Origin: Sulfurospirillum sp. UCH001
GTDB taxonomy: Bacteria; Campylobacterota; Campylobacteria; Campylobacterales; Sulfurospirillaceae
Direction: 5' to 3'
Length of the DNA: 64,000 nucleotides
Assembly: GCF_001548035.1 (NCBI RefSeq)
Contig: NZ_AP014723.1
Span: 1,054,001-1,118,000 of the forward strand
Made by a program: the position numbers and the translations under genes. The notes beneath the pieces were generated by a model. It saw only the letters and a list, made by a program, of their open reading frames with translations, did not search any database and was not told the origin of the DNA. Shown piece after piece: positions 33,882-42,411 of the stretch (position 1 is its first letter; every line of letters begins with the position of its first letter).

Positions 33882-34388
33882 ATGAAACCAATTTCTTCTA
33901 AACAGTTGTTGCATCTGCTTGCCAGAATGCCAGAGCCTCTCCAGCAAGAAGTCATTGAAAAAACATTTGAACGTTTTTATACTTTGAAAAGTAGAAATAC
34001 TGAAGGTCTTAATCGATCCATACTTTATCATCAAGCATTACTTTTCGTTCTTCAAAACTATCATGATACTTTGACAATGGGTTCAGCTAAAAAGCATTCT
34101 AAGGAACTTTATAGCCTGAATGAAAAAACCAAACTGCAACTTAAAATGTTCGATACATCCAAAAAAAGAATTCCCAAAAAACGCGCCAAACTACTTGATC
34201 AATATGCTCCACTGATTTATCAGCTAAAAGAGGAAAAGGGACAAAGCTATTCTCAGATCTGCACATATCTTGCAAAATTTAAGAAATTAAAAATTGATAA
34301 GACGTATATCTGCAAAATTTACCCAAAAATAAAACAAACGGTTGAAGATATTAAAGCCTTTTCTTCGAAAGAAAATAGCATTTTATGA
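33882..34388 (+). CDS. Hypothetical basic protein of the recombinase module
   Basis: A 168-residue basic protein. The C-terminal half (IPKKRAKLLDQYAPLIYQLKEEKGQSYSQI, then IDKTYICKIYPKIKQ) looks like a helix-turn-helix that could read DNA. The N-terminal half is helical. No family is recognised. AAAGGA lies upstream of the ATG. It is followed by the 34471 gene and a divergent tyrosine recombinase, all on one strand, so it may be an accessory factor of that recombinase. Confidence 0.6.
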   Translation: MKPISSKQLLHLLARMPEPLQQEVIEKTFERFYTLKSRNTEGLNRSILYHQALLFVLQNYHDTLTMGSAKKHSKELYSLNEKTKLQLKMFDTSKKRIPKKRAKLLDQYAPLIYQLKEEKGQSYSQICTYLAKFKKLKIDKTYICKIYPKIKQTVEDIKAFSSKENSIL

Positions 34389-34470
34389 AATTGGACCATT
34401 TCAAAACGAATAGTATATATAAAGCATTATGTTTTATACCAAATTTTATTTATCCAAAAAGGAGTGAAGT

Positions 34471-34998
34471 ATGGATACCGTTATGATTCCTCTTATACAC
34501 GAGTTATATCTGGAAGCAGAAAAAATTGAAATTCCAGAAAATAGAGTTGTTCCAATATCGATTAGTGATTCTGGGAAAATTCTAAAGGCTCAATTGCTTG
34601 TAAAATCTCGAGATCATTTTATTCTTGAGTCTATTTCTTGGGGGCAAACACGCCTTGTAACGGGAATTTTCATCCACCATTTTCATGAAATTATCATGGC
34701 ATTTGTGCACAATCGTTTACGTAAAGAGCAAGAGCATTTCATTTTCAATAAAAAATATGGATATGGGGTCAATCTATTCTACGGTAAATCGAAAGAGCCT
34801 GATCTTCAAATGAAAGTGTATGATAGAAAAACAAATAGCTTTATCTTAGTGCAAAGCTTTTCTAAAATTGAATGTTGCCTCATTGTACGAGTTTTGAATA
34901 ACTATCTGTATAAAGGTGAAATCAAAGAGGAGTATATGGAAGGTGATGTTAAATGCAACTATAGTGGTAAGAGCTTTACACCAAAGACATTATCATGA
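34471..34998 (+). CDS. Hypothetical protein coupled to tyrosine recombinase
   Basis: A 175-residue protein with no family recognised. It is a mixed alpha/beta sequence with SWGQTRLVTGIFIHHFHEIIMAFVHNRL in the middle and a glycine-rich KYGYGVNLFYGKSK. AAAGGAG lies about 6 nt before the ATG. Its end overlaps the recombinase start by 4 nt (ATGA), so the two are translationally coupled. Confidence 0.6.
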   Translation: MDTVMIPLIHELYLEAEKIEIPENRVVPISISDSGKILKAQLLVKSRDHFILESISWGQTRLVTGIFIHHFHEIIMAFVHNRLRKEQEHFIFNKKYGYGVNLFYGKSKEPDLQMKVYDRKTNSFILVQSFSKIECCLIVRVLNNYLYKGEIKEEYMEGDVKCNYSGKSFTPKTLS

Positions 34999-36026
34999 GA
35001 GGATCCATACATTATCAAACAGGAGAACTTGCGAAAGTTCTCTTTAAGTCTGGTATGTCAAAGTCTGAACAAAAAAGATCTGGCTTCATTGCCAATGCAA
35101 AAACACTTGAAACGTATCGTGAAGTTTGGAATGAACTGGGAATATATGTCAAAGAAAATTTTGCACTCAAAGATCTACAGGAATTGAACGAGAAGCATAT
35201 TGTGCACTATATGTATTATAAAGTGTACCAACAGATTAGCGAACAGCGCTTAGAACTCATCTCAAGTGCTTTGCATAAGCTAGAAATTGCCTTGCGGAAG
35301 CTCAATGCAAAATACTCTCTTGAGAGTTCACGCTACAACTTAAACATAGATAGAGAATATGATTTTTCAGTTCGTCATGAAATCCTTAATGAAGCACGTA
35401 AAAATCTACTGGTAGCAGAAACCAGTGATGAGCCAACATTTCGTAGAGCCTATGATGATCCGAAGGCTCTAATAGATGCAATTACTGATCCTAGCTTCAA
35501 ACTTGCTGCAAAAATTCAGTATGAAAGCGGTGCTAGACTCGAAGGAATTGAGCGTATTGATCATTACCTTAGTATCAAAACACAAAAGCTACACGATAAT
35601 CGGCTGAGTGACAGTATTGACTACATAAGAATAGATGATATCAATAGCAAAGTAGAACAACTCCAAGGGATTGAATATGATAGCTTAGAAGCTATGCAAA
35701 AAGGTCGAATATTTGACATTGAAAAAGGTGGAAAGCCGGGAATCTTACTTGTTCATGTCGATACCTACAAACAGCTAAAAGCTCACTTATTAAAACATGA
35801 TGTTTTTCATATTGATATTAACAAATACAGGACCGCTCTTAAAAAAGCTGCACAAATCACCAACCAGGAATATCAAGGCAGTCATGGCTTAAGATGGAAT
35901 TTTGCAAGAGAACGTTTTTCAAAGATTCAAATAATTGGCGGGTTGACTTATGATCAAGCACTACAGCAAGTGAGTTGGGAGATGAAGCATGAGAGGGCGA
36001 GTATCACAGAGCATTACTTAAGGTAA
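34995..36026 (+). CDS. Divergent tyrosine recombinase
   Basis: A 343-residue protein with tyrosine recombinase active-site landmarks: the first Arg in ESGARLEGIERI near residue 182, the HxLR block in SHGLRWNFARERF near 295, and the final MKHERASITEHYL near 335 with the nucleophilic Tyr. The N-terminal 120 residues would be the core-binding helices. It is unlike the integrase at 37556, so the window has two distinct recombinases. A perfect hairpin overlaps its stop. The target site is unknown. Confidence 0.72.
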   Translation: MRGSIHYQTGELAKVLFKSGMSKSEQKRSGFIANAKTLETYREVWNELGIYVKENFALKDLQELNEKHIVHYMYYKVYQQISEQRLELISSALHKLEIALRKLNAKYSLESSRYNLNIDREYDFSVRHEILNEARKNLLVAETSDEPTFRRAYDDPKALIDAITDPSFKLAAKIQYESGARLEGIERIDHYLSIKTQKLHDNRLSDSIDYIRIDDINSKVEQLQGIEYDSLEAMQKGRIFDIEKGGKPGILLVHVDTYKQLKAHLLKHDVFHIDINKYRTALKKAAQITNQEYQGSHGLRWNFARERFSKIQIIGGLTYDQALQQVSWEMKHERASITEHYLR

Positions 36027-36035
36027 TGCTCTGTG
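36005..36035. terminator. 13-bp perfect hairpin terminator
   Basis: CACAGAGCATTAC pairs with GTAATGCTCTGTG around a 5-nt loop, followed by AAAAGTTTTTGC. The left arm encodes the end of the recombinase. It separates convergent genes. Confidence 0.75.
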
Positions 36036-36056
36036 AAAAGTTTTTGCTAGTTAATT

Positions 36057-36743
36057 CTAGTTTTTTGTATTAAGATCATTTAAGTGAATTGATTTTAAAA
36101 AAGGAGATAATGCTTCAAAAATCATTTTAGAATTTTTAAGAATTATGTAACATCCCATGTCATCTATTTTTTCTATTGCATTTATGACTTCATCTTTTGA
36201 TAAATAGACAAATTTAAAGTGGTCATATAAAGTAACAATGTGTTCGTTTATTGCATTGAGTAATAAATTTCGAGCATTCTCATAAGTTATATTTTCATTA
36301 TTATTGATATTTTGCAAAGAACGTAAAAGATAAAAAATAGCACCTATACGGTCTCTGTGACCATTTATTATTTTACGCCATAATGGTTTTTCATCCCCCA
36401 AATCTCGAAACACAGGTAAGATGTTTTTTTCAATATATGTGAAATAAAGAGATTCCGCAATTTCGCTTTTTGATAAAGATTCTAAAATGACTTCATGTTG
36501 TTCAAATGATAATTTGTTAATATTATTCATTAAAAATATAGGTTCTATATTATTAATTAACCAATTTGCCGAGATATGAAGCTTCGAAGAAAGATTATAA
36601 ATAATAGATAGAGGTAAATCTCTTTTTTTTTGTAAATAGTTCTGATAGGCAGGTTCACTAACTTCAATAATTTTACAAAAATCTTTTTTTGATAATTTTA
36701 AATCACTACGTACATTCTCAACACGAAAAATAATAGTTTCCAC
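36057..36743 (-). CDS. CI/XRE-type phage-like repressor
   Basis: A 228-residue protein. The N-terminal helix-turn-helix (VRSDLKLSKKDFCKIIEVSEPAYQNYLQKKRDL) is of the XRE/CI class. It is followed by helical sequence without the S24 protease motif, so RecA-type self-cleavage is not evident. It is divergent from genes leading to the integrase, with palindromic A+T-rich sequence between. It probably represses the element's excision/integration genes and itself. Confidence 0.78.
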   Translation of the reverse strand: METIIFRVENVRSDLKLSKKDFCKIIEVSEPAYQNYLQKKRDLPLSIIYNLSSKLHISANWLINNIEPIFLMNNINKLSFEQHEVILESLSKSEIAESLYFTYIEKNILPVFRDLGDEKPLWRKIINGHRDRIGAIFYLLRSLQNINNNENITYENARNLLLNAINEHIVTLYDHFKFVYLSKDEVINAIEKIDDMGCYIILKNSKMIFEALSPFLKSIHLNDLNTKN

Positions 36744-36830
36744 TAATGCCCCCCCTTTGACAATTAATAATTGTTTTGATAAAGTGTTTAAAACAAAACA
36801 ATTGTTAATTTTAATAACTTGGATTATTTA
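36744..36830. promoter_or_regulatory. Probable repressor operator region
   Basis: The 87-bp divergent gap contains ACAATTAATAATTGT near 36760 and AACAATTGTTAATT near 36799, both built from ACAATT/AATTGT half-sites. This is the layout expected for CI-like operators overlapping two divergent promoters. Confidence 0.5.
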
Positions 36831-37241
36831 ATGTATAATAACTATTTGAATTATAACACAAAAGAAACTATTATTGAGAAAGATACAACAAATGATAGAT
36901 TAGAAATATTAAAAGTACTTTTATTTATAACTAATTATCAAGAGTTATCTAAGTGGGTATCTATAGTTTCATTAGGAAAAAGATTTATGCCTTTCCCAAA
37001 ATATTCAAATCAAATCGATCGTGAAATTTGTCTCTTTGCAATTCAGAAAATTATTTTTTTAGCGTTGCAAGATATAAAAAAACGACGTAAAAATGGTCGT
37101 GATGTTAAGCTTCTTGAAGCTGTAAAAAACAATAATTATTTTGATATTGCTAATATATTAGCTAGTGCTGCTAGGACATTTTGGTTAGACCATGGATTCT
37201 CGTATTCTAATAAATATGAAGGTAATAATTATAATGTTTAA
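36831..37241 (+). CDS. Hypothetical early gene of the integrase module
   Basis: About 136 residues, no family recognised. It is helical and basic (LFAIQKIIFLALQDIKKRRKNGRDVKLLEAVKNNNYFDIANIL). ATG 36831 is preferred to TTG 36819; no strong ribosome site is visible. It overlaps the next gene by 8 nt and lies directly downstream of the repressor operator region. Confidence 0.55.
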   Translation: MYNNYLNYNTKETIIEKDTTNDRLEILKVLLFITNYQELSKWVSIVSLGKRFMPFPKYSNQIDREICLFAIQKIIFLALQDIKKRRKNGRDVKLLEAVKNNNYFDIANILASAARTFWLDHGFSYSNKYEGNNYNV

Positions 37242-37563
37242 AGAATTAGAAAATACACTCAAAGATATAAAAAATGAACTTATTTTATATCGAGAACTTT
37301 TTGCACTAAGTTTAGATTCACTTACTACACAAAAACAAGTTGCGAAGTTTCTTGGAATATCACAAAAGACTCTATGTACATACATTAAAAATGGAGTTTT
37401 GATTGAAGGAATTCATTTCATTAAAAATAAGAAAAATGAATTTATACCTTACAAGATTATAGAATTCAAACAACAAAATAGTTCTAAAAAATTTATTGTC
37501 AATAAAGTTGATCATTGTATCAACCCACTTGTAGCTAAATTTTTGAAACAAAAACATGGCTAA
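37234..37563 (+). CDS. Excisionase-like HTH protein next to integrase
   Basis: About 109 residues. Residues 27-65 (LTTQKQVAKFLGISQKTLCTYIKNGVLIEGIHFIK) are an AlpA/MerR-type helix-turn-helix like that at 33038. It overlaps the integrase by 8 nt. Position and domain suggest a recombination directionality factor (Xis). ATG 37234 is chosen for the AAGGT upstream; two earlier in-frame ATGs exist. Confidence 0.68.
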   Translation: MFKELENTLKDIKNELILYRELFALSLDSLTTQKQVAKFLGISQKTLCTYIKNGVLIEGIHFIKNKKNEFIPYKIIEFKQQNSSKKFIVNKVDHCINPLVAKFLKQKHG

Positions 37564-38734
37564 ATTTAAATCTATTAAATATATTTATGCAGATATAAAA
37601 TTCACAATTAAAGATCAGTTTGGATATTTGTACCTTGATTTTTATTTACCAGATGGTAGGCGTAGTCGCGGTAGCACTAGGCTAAAAGTAACAGACGAGA
37701 ATCTTAAAGTATTGAAAAAAACAATAATCCCAGATATTGTTTTAGGTTTGGGCAAAGAAGCACCACAAATTGATGTAGCTAAAGAATGGACATTGGATGA
37801 TTTTGCAAGTGAGTATTTTGAATTACAAAAAACACAAATTAGGGCACATACACTTCATAAAAATATCTTAAATTATAATAAACATATTTCTCCTTATTTT
37901 GGGTATAAATTGATAAATACACTTACCCCTATGCAATTTGAAAAATGGCAAAATAAATTACTGTTAAATTATAAATATTTAACAGTACAACGATATCGTT
38001 CCATACTTTATTCAATTCTTGAAAAAGCATATAAAAATGATATTATTGTTAAAAATCCACTTGTAAAAGTGAATGCTCCAAAGATGCAGCAAAAGGCATT
38101 GTTAGAACAAGAAGAGTCACAAGATCCTTTTACTCAGGATGAAATCAACACTATCATGAGTCACGCTACAGGTTACATGGCTAATTTTATTAAAATTATG
38201 CTTTCAACAGGTATGCGACCTGGAGAGATTATTGCTCTTAAATGGTCGGATATTGATTTCAATCGTAAGATTATCAGCGTTACAAAAACAAGACTTCGTT
38301 CGCCAAGAAAAAACGAAGTAGCTATTGATGGTCCTGTCAAAACTAATGCAGGCAAGCGCAGCATAGATCTTTTCCCTGCTACTGAACAAGCCTTTTTAAA
38401 ACAAAAAGAGTTAACCGGTTGGCAAGAGTATATTTTTATAAATCCTTCAAAAAGACCATTTTATAATCACGATGTTATTGGTGTTAATTTTAAAAATTTA
38501 CTTTTAAAAAGTGGTGTAAAAGTTAGAGTAATGTACAATCTTAGGCATACTTTTGCGTCACAATTGATATCCAATGGAGCAGATATTGTGTATGTAAGTA
38601 AAACTTTAGGTCATAAAGATGTGTCTATTACACTTAAAATTTACACAAAATTCATAAAAGAAGAAGATACTGTAAGATTAGAGAAAATGAAAATAATAGA
38701 CAAGTTTATGGTCAAGTTTGAAAATGATGATTGA
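37556..38734 (+). CDS. int: Phage-type tyrosine integrase
   Basis: A 392-residue integrase. The N-terminal arm-binding region is AT-rich (YLDFYLPDGRRSRGSTRLK). The SAM-like core-binding domain is around residues 80-165. The catalytic domain has R in STGMRPGEIIALKWSDID near 222, LRHTFASQLISNGADI near 328 and LGHKDVSITLKIYTKF near 351, which includes the Tyr nucleophile. It catalyses integration and excision of an island. It is the last accessory gene, 27 bp before ybgC, and so marks the right border of the element. Confidence 0.92.
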   Translation: MAKFKSIKYIYADIKFTIKDQFGYLYLDFYLPDGRRSRGSTRLKVTDENLKVLKKTIIPDIVLGLGKEAPQIDVAKEWTLDDFASEYFELQKTQIRAHTLHKNILNYNKHISPYFGYKLINTLTPMQFEKWQNKLLLNYKYLTVQRYRSILYSILEKAYKNDIIVKNPLVKVNAPKMQQKALLEQEESQDPFTQDEINTIMSHATGYMANFIKIMLSTGMRPGEIIALKWSDIDFNRKIISVTKTRLRSPRKNEVAIDGPVKTNAGKRSIDLFPATEQAFLKQKELTGWQEYIFINPSKRPFYNHDVIGVNFKNLLLKSGVKVRVMYNLRHTFASQLISNGADIVYVSKTLGHKDVSITLKIYTKFIKEEDTVRLEKMKIIDKFMVKFENDD

Positions 38735-38748
38735 TTAAATACCTAAAA
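38735..38748. repeat. 14-mer repeat TTAAATACCTAAAA, copy 2
   Basis: The 14-mer directly follows the integrase stop and is identical to 23928-23941. Its location at the int-proximal border makes it a candidate att core, but the IS-derived copy at 13975-13988 (one mismatch) offers another explanation. Confidence 0.4.
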
Positions 38749-38761
38749 CAGGGGCTTTGAG

Positions 38762-39136
38762 ATGAAAACACGAGTTTATTATGATGATACGGATGCGGGT
38801 GGTGTGGTTTACCATGCCAATTATCTGAAATTTTGCGAACGCGCACGAAGCGATATTTTTTACGAAAATGGTAGAAGTCCTGCCGTAAATGGTGGGCATT
38901 TTGTGGTGCGTCATCTTGAAGCGGATTTTATAAAATCTGCAAAATTAGGTGATTTGATCGAAGTGAAAAGTGAGATGATAGAGCTTAAAAATGCTTCGCT
39001 TATTTTAAAGCAAGAAGTGTGGAGAGATGATGTAAAACTTTTTGCGATGACTTCCACTCTTGCGTATGTTAAAGAGGGAAAGCCATGCAAAATCGATGAA
39101 GAGACAAAAGCCTTTTTTAAAAGCGCTATTTATTAG
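38762..39136 (+). CDS. ybgC: YbgC-family acyl-CoA thioesterase
   Basis: A 124-residue hot-dog-fold thioesterase. The active-site motif D-T-D-A-G-G-V-V-Y-H-A-N-Y lies at residues 9-21, with the catalytic Asp, followed by the usual ARSDIFYENG. It hydrolyses acyl-CoA or acyl-ACP in the cytoplasm, and the family is often linked to the Tol-Pal envelope system. It is the first core gene after the island. It converges with the lipoprotein gene, overlapping by 4 bp. Confidence 0.9.
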   Translation: MKTRVYYDDTDAGGVVYHANYLKFCERARSDIFYENGRSPAVNGGHFVVRHLEADFIKSAKLGDLIEVKSEMIELKNASLILKQEVWRDDVKLFAMTSTLAYVKEGKPCKIDEETKAFFKSAIY

Positions 39137-40464
39137 TTTCCGCGAATAAATTCATTGCGACCAGGTTGGTATAACGAGGTGTTATAGATAACTTGGTTGC
39201 CTGAGATACCTTCTTTAAATGATCGAGAGATTTTGCCATCAAAGAACTGCTGACACAAATAATCTGCACCGATAGATGTCGAGTAGTTGACCCAGTCATA
39301 AACAATGTCATGTCCAAACATGGTATTGATCTCTTCCAATGCTGGAGGTGCTTTTTGGATAGAGTTTGCGATATACATTTTATCTCTATCTTCATATTGT
39401 GTTAATGTTAACAGCAATGGATTGTAGTTGACTTGTGTTGAAAGCAATGCGTAAGGATGAATGTCATTGGCTCGAAGCTGAGACGCTATAAGGCTCGCTG
39501 TAACAAGTTGTGTATTGAGATAGAGTGATGCATTGTTCAGTGAGCTATTGCCTTTGAACATCTGTTTAAAGTTTGCTTTTGGACTCTCTACACGTTTTTC
39601 ATAAAAAACACGGTTATTATTTTTTTTGACATATCCATTGAGTTGGTAACTAAGACTGCTGCCATCTTCAAATGTTCCAACACGCTCATTAGCTTTTTCT
39701 GCAAGCATAGCGATTTGCTGGTCATAGTCTATACCACCAAAGATGATGTTTGAATTTGTACTTCGTACGCTAGAACGGTGAAGTGTTGGAATAAAGACAA
39801 GGGTGTCTGTAACACGACTAGCAATGATGTTTGCACCATCAGCAGTTACAGGTGCTATGATGTAGTGATAGCCTCCTGCTTGAATGTCAGAAAGGGCTTT
39901 GGCAATAGACTCTTCTCTCTCATCTCCTGAATTAAAGACATTGAGATCAAAGTAGTAGTTTTTATACAAAAGATAAGAAATAACAGAGTTTACAGAAGTA
40001 ATGGCATATTTTTTGATAGTTTTTTGTGGTACTAAAACAGCGATTTTGATCATTGTGCTGTCATCATTGAGTGGTTTTGGCATTGGCGCTGCAAGAACAG
40101 GTGTCACAAGTGTTTCTTGTGAGGCAGATGCATCTGATGGCGCTGATGATGGTGTTGTTAGCTCAACGGTTGTGCTTGGCGTTGGTGTTGCCATTGCAAG
40201 TGTTGTTGATTTGATCGTTGTGTCTTCTATAACCACAGGAGGTGTTTCAACACTTTGGCTGGTTGTAGCACTTGGTGTTTTTGTACTTACCTGTTTTTCA
40301 GAACCAGGATAGCTTGCAGTACTTTTTTGATTAACGGTTGCGCCTTTTTTAGCGCTTGCTGAAAGGTTATACGTGCTTGGTTTGTAGGGTTCTGGGCTTT
40401 GGCTGGTGGTCGTACAGCCTGTAAAAATCAAGAAACTGATGGCTAGGGGCAACCAAAATTTCAT
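39133..40464 (-). CDS. Envelope lipoprotein with periplasmic-binding-like domain
   Basis: A 443-residue protein. Signal peptide with lipobox FTGC at residues 14-17 (acylated Cys17), then a long Ser/Thr/Pro-rich linker to about residue 130. The C-terminal 300 residues begin IKIAVLVPQKTIKKYAITSVNSV and look like a periplasmic-binding/LpoA-like fold. LpoA-type lipoproteins activate penicillin-binding proteins from the outer membrane; that assignment is tentative. Its ATG overlaps the stop of the upstream glycosylase gene. Confidence 0.72.
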   Translation of the reverse strand: MKFWLPLAISFLIFTGCTTTSQSPEPYKPSTYNLSASAKKGATVNQKSTASYPGSEKQVSTKTPSATTSQSVETPPVVIEDTTIKSTTLAMATPTPSTTVELTTPSSAPSDASASQETLVTPVLAAPMPKPLNDDSTMIKIAVLVPQKTIKKYAITSVNSVISYLLYKNYYFDLNVFNSGDEREESIAKALSDIQAGGYHYIIAPVTADGANIIASRVTDTLVFIPTLHRSSVRSTNSNIIFGGIDYDQQIAMLAEKANERVGTFEDGSSLSYQLNGYVKKNNNRVFYEKRVESPKANFKQMFKGNSSLNNASLYLNTQLVTASLIASQLRANDIHPYALLSTQVNYNPLLLTLTQYEDRDKMYIANSIQKAPPALEEINTMFGHDIVYDWVNYSTSIGADYLCQQFFDGKISRSFKEGISGNQVIYNTSLYQPGRNEFIRGN

Positions 40465-41123
40465 AACATGCTCCTTACTTTTAGCATATCTGCAAAAACC
40501 TCTTTTTTAGCGCTTGGGTTTCGCAGTAAAAAACTAGGGTGAAACGTTGGAATCAATTTGGCTTCACCAAAATTGAGGACGCTTCCTCGTATTTTATCGA
40601 TAGGTGTATCATACTCTCCTGTGAGATGATGAAAACTGGTTGATCCAAGAGCAACGATGATTTGTGGTCGAATCGTTTGGATCTGCTGCATGACATACGG
40701 CTTACAACATGCAACTTCTTCTGGTGTTGGTACACGATTATCGGGTGTTTTACATTTCAAAATGGTCGTAACATAGACCTCTTCTTTGGAGAGAAGAAGG
40801 ACTTTTTCGATCATGTTGGCAAGCATTTCACCGCTCTTACCTGTAAAAAGCATTCCTGATTCGTCTTCGCTGACTCCAGGATTATCTCCTATGAACATCA
40901 CTTTGGCTTTCAGGTTTCCAGCACCAAAAATGACATTTTTACGACTCTTCGCAAGTGCACAAAGATGACACTGTGCGACACTGGTTTTTAGCTCTTCTAA
41001 GTTGTGCGAGAGTGCGGGTTGTTTGCTCAAAGAGAGCGGTCTGTACTCCTGAAAGTACTCAAATCCCATCGCTCTATACTGGTATAAAAGTTTTAAAAGT
41101 CGTATTTTTTCAATGTGAGTCAT
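40461..41123 (-). CDS. Family-4-type uracil-DNA glycosylase
   Basis: A 220-residue Fe-S uracil-DNA glycosylase. Cys residues in CHLCALAKSR near residue 53 and in TTILKCKTP and EEVACCKPY are the expected cluster ligands. Motif A is FIGDNPGVSEDESG (most relatives have GEAPG or GEGPG) and motif B is HPSFLL near 195. It removes uracil from DNA in base-excision repair. The Asp-Asn in motif A is a departure from the usual sequence. It forms an operon with the following lipoprotein gene. Confidence 0.85.
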   Translation of the reverse strand: MTHIEKIRLLKLLYQYRAMGFEYFQEYRPLSLSKQPALSHNLEELKTSVAQCHLCALAKSRKNVIFGAGNLKAKVMFIGDNPGVSEDESGMLFTGKSGEMLANMIEKVLLLSKEEVYVTTILKCKTPDNRVPTPEEVACCKPYVMQQIQTIRPQIIVALGSTSFHHLTGEYDTPIDKIRGSVLNFGEAKLIPTFHPSFLLRNPSAKKEVFADMLKVRSML

Positions 41124-41158
41124 TCTTATATGGTAGCCTAGTGGGAGTTAAAGTATCC

Positions 41159-42154
41159 TTATTTGATATCGCAGTACTCTAAAGAGGGGAGGTTTGGCTT
41201 TTGTAGATTGTGGTTATTGGCAATGAAAAGATTTTTAAGATGAACAAGGTTTTTTAGGGAATTTGGAAGCGAGCTTAAGCAGTTTTCTTCTACATCAAGC
41301 TCATACAAGTTGTTTAGATTTCCAATGCAATCAGGAAGCGTTTTGAGCTTATTGGCACTGACATCAAGTGAAGTCAGTTTAGTAAGCTTGCATAGGCTAG
41401 AAGGGAGAGTTTCAAGTAAATTATTTTCTAGAGAGAGAATTTGCAAATCTTCAAGTTTGGAGAGATCAAAATCGATAGAGCGAAGATGGTTGGACGCAAG
41501 ATTGAGTTTTATAAGCATATCGTGTGCTTCTAGGGAAGGAAGATTTTGCAGTAAATTGCCCTCCAGAATGAGCGTTTCAAGTTCTTGTATCTCGCTTAGT
41601 GAGTCTGGGAGCGTTGTTAATTTATTGAAAGAGAGGTCAAGATAATAAAGCGATTGCATTGTGCTAAAAACATCTGGCAGATGCTCAAAATAATTGGTGT
41701 CAAGACTAAGATGAAGCAGTTTTTTAAGGTTTTTAAAGGCTGTATCTAAGTGGCTAAGGCGATTCACTGCAAGAGTTAAACGTGTGAGATTTGTTAAGGT
41801 GTAAAAGCTTTGTGGTAGTGTACTTAGTTTATTACCATTAAGGTTTAAAATTACTAACGATGATAGTTCACCAAAATGCTCGGGAAGGCTTTGTAAAAGA
41901 TTGTTTTCGCACTGTAAATTCCGAAGATTTTTGAGTAAACATATGTTGCTAGGAAGCTCTCTCAAACGATTTCCTGAAATTTTAAGCACGCTGAGATTTT
42001 GAAGTGCACCAATGCTTTCAGGCAAACTTTTAAGTTTTTTGCGGCTTAAATCAAGGCTAGTAAGATTTTCAAGTTTGGAGAGTTCACGAGGAAGTGTGTG
42101 CTCTAAGCCTTGAGATTTTATCCATTGTGCAAAATCGCGAATACTCTCACTCAT
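41159..42154 (-). CDS. Leucine-rich-repeat protein in the nif operon
   Basis: About 331 residues. Roughly twelve 23-residue LRRs of the L-x-x-L-P-x-x-[IF]-x-x-L type (LSVLKISGNRLRELPSNI and similar) start near residue 30, after a short helical cap. There is no signal peptide, so it is a cytoplasmic interaction scaffold. ATG 42154 has AAGGAG 7 nt upstream. The start overlaps the preceding small Cys-rich gene, placing it at the end of a nifB-nifV operon. Its role in nitrogen fixation is inferred only from position. Confidence 0.8.
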   Translation of the reverse strand: MSESIRDFAQWIKSQGLEHTLPRELSKLENLTSLDLSRKKLKSLPESIGALQNLSVLKISGNRLRELPSNICLLKNLRNLQCENNLLQSLPEHFGELSSLVILNLNGNKLSTLPQSFYTLTNLTRLTLAVNRLSHLDTAFKNLKKLLHLSLDTNYFEHLPDVFSTMQSLYYLDLSFNKLTTLPDSLSEIQELETLILEGNLLQNLPSLEAHDMLIKLNLASNHLRSIDFDLSKLEDLQILSLENNLLETLPSSLCKLTKLTSLDVSANKLKTLPDCIGNLNNLYELDVEENCLSSLPNSLKNLVHLKNLFIANNHNLQKPNLPSLEYCDIK

Positions 42155-42410
42155 CACTCTCTCCTTGGTCTTCAAAACGACTATTTTTTTGATCAATCAA
42201 AAAAGCAATCTCTTCGTAGTCAATTTCTCCAAATTCCACCATGTTAAAGAGTGCCATCAATGGGCGCCTGCAACAGGTTTGATTGCATTGCGTAACGAGT
42301 TTTTTAGCTTTTTTATAGGGTAGGGTTGTGGCTTTGAAAATCTCTATAGCATCTTGAATGGTTTTTTGTCCGCATTCACAGATGATTTTAGAGGCATACT
42401 CATGCATCAT
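42147..42410 (-). CDS. Small Cys-rich (Bfd-like) protein in the nif operon
   Basis: About 87 residues. CECGQ near residue 12 and CNQTCC near 44 are spaced by about 30 residues, like the C-x-C...C-x-x-C ligands of BFD-like [2Fe-2S] domains. It starts just past the nifV stop and overlaps the LRR gene. It may be a small electron carrier or Fe-S scaffold for nitrogenase maturation. The family assignment is tentative. Confidence 0.6.
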   Translation of the reverse strand: MMHEYASKIICECGQKTIQDAIEIFKATTLPYKKAKKLVTQCNQTCCRRPLMALFNMVEFGEIDYEEIAFLIDQKNSRFEDQGESDE

Positions 42411-42411
42411 T

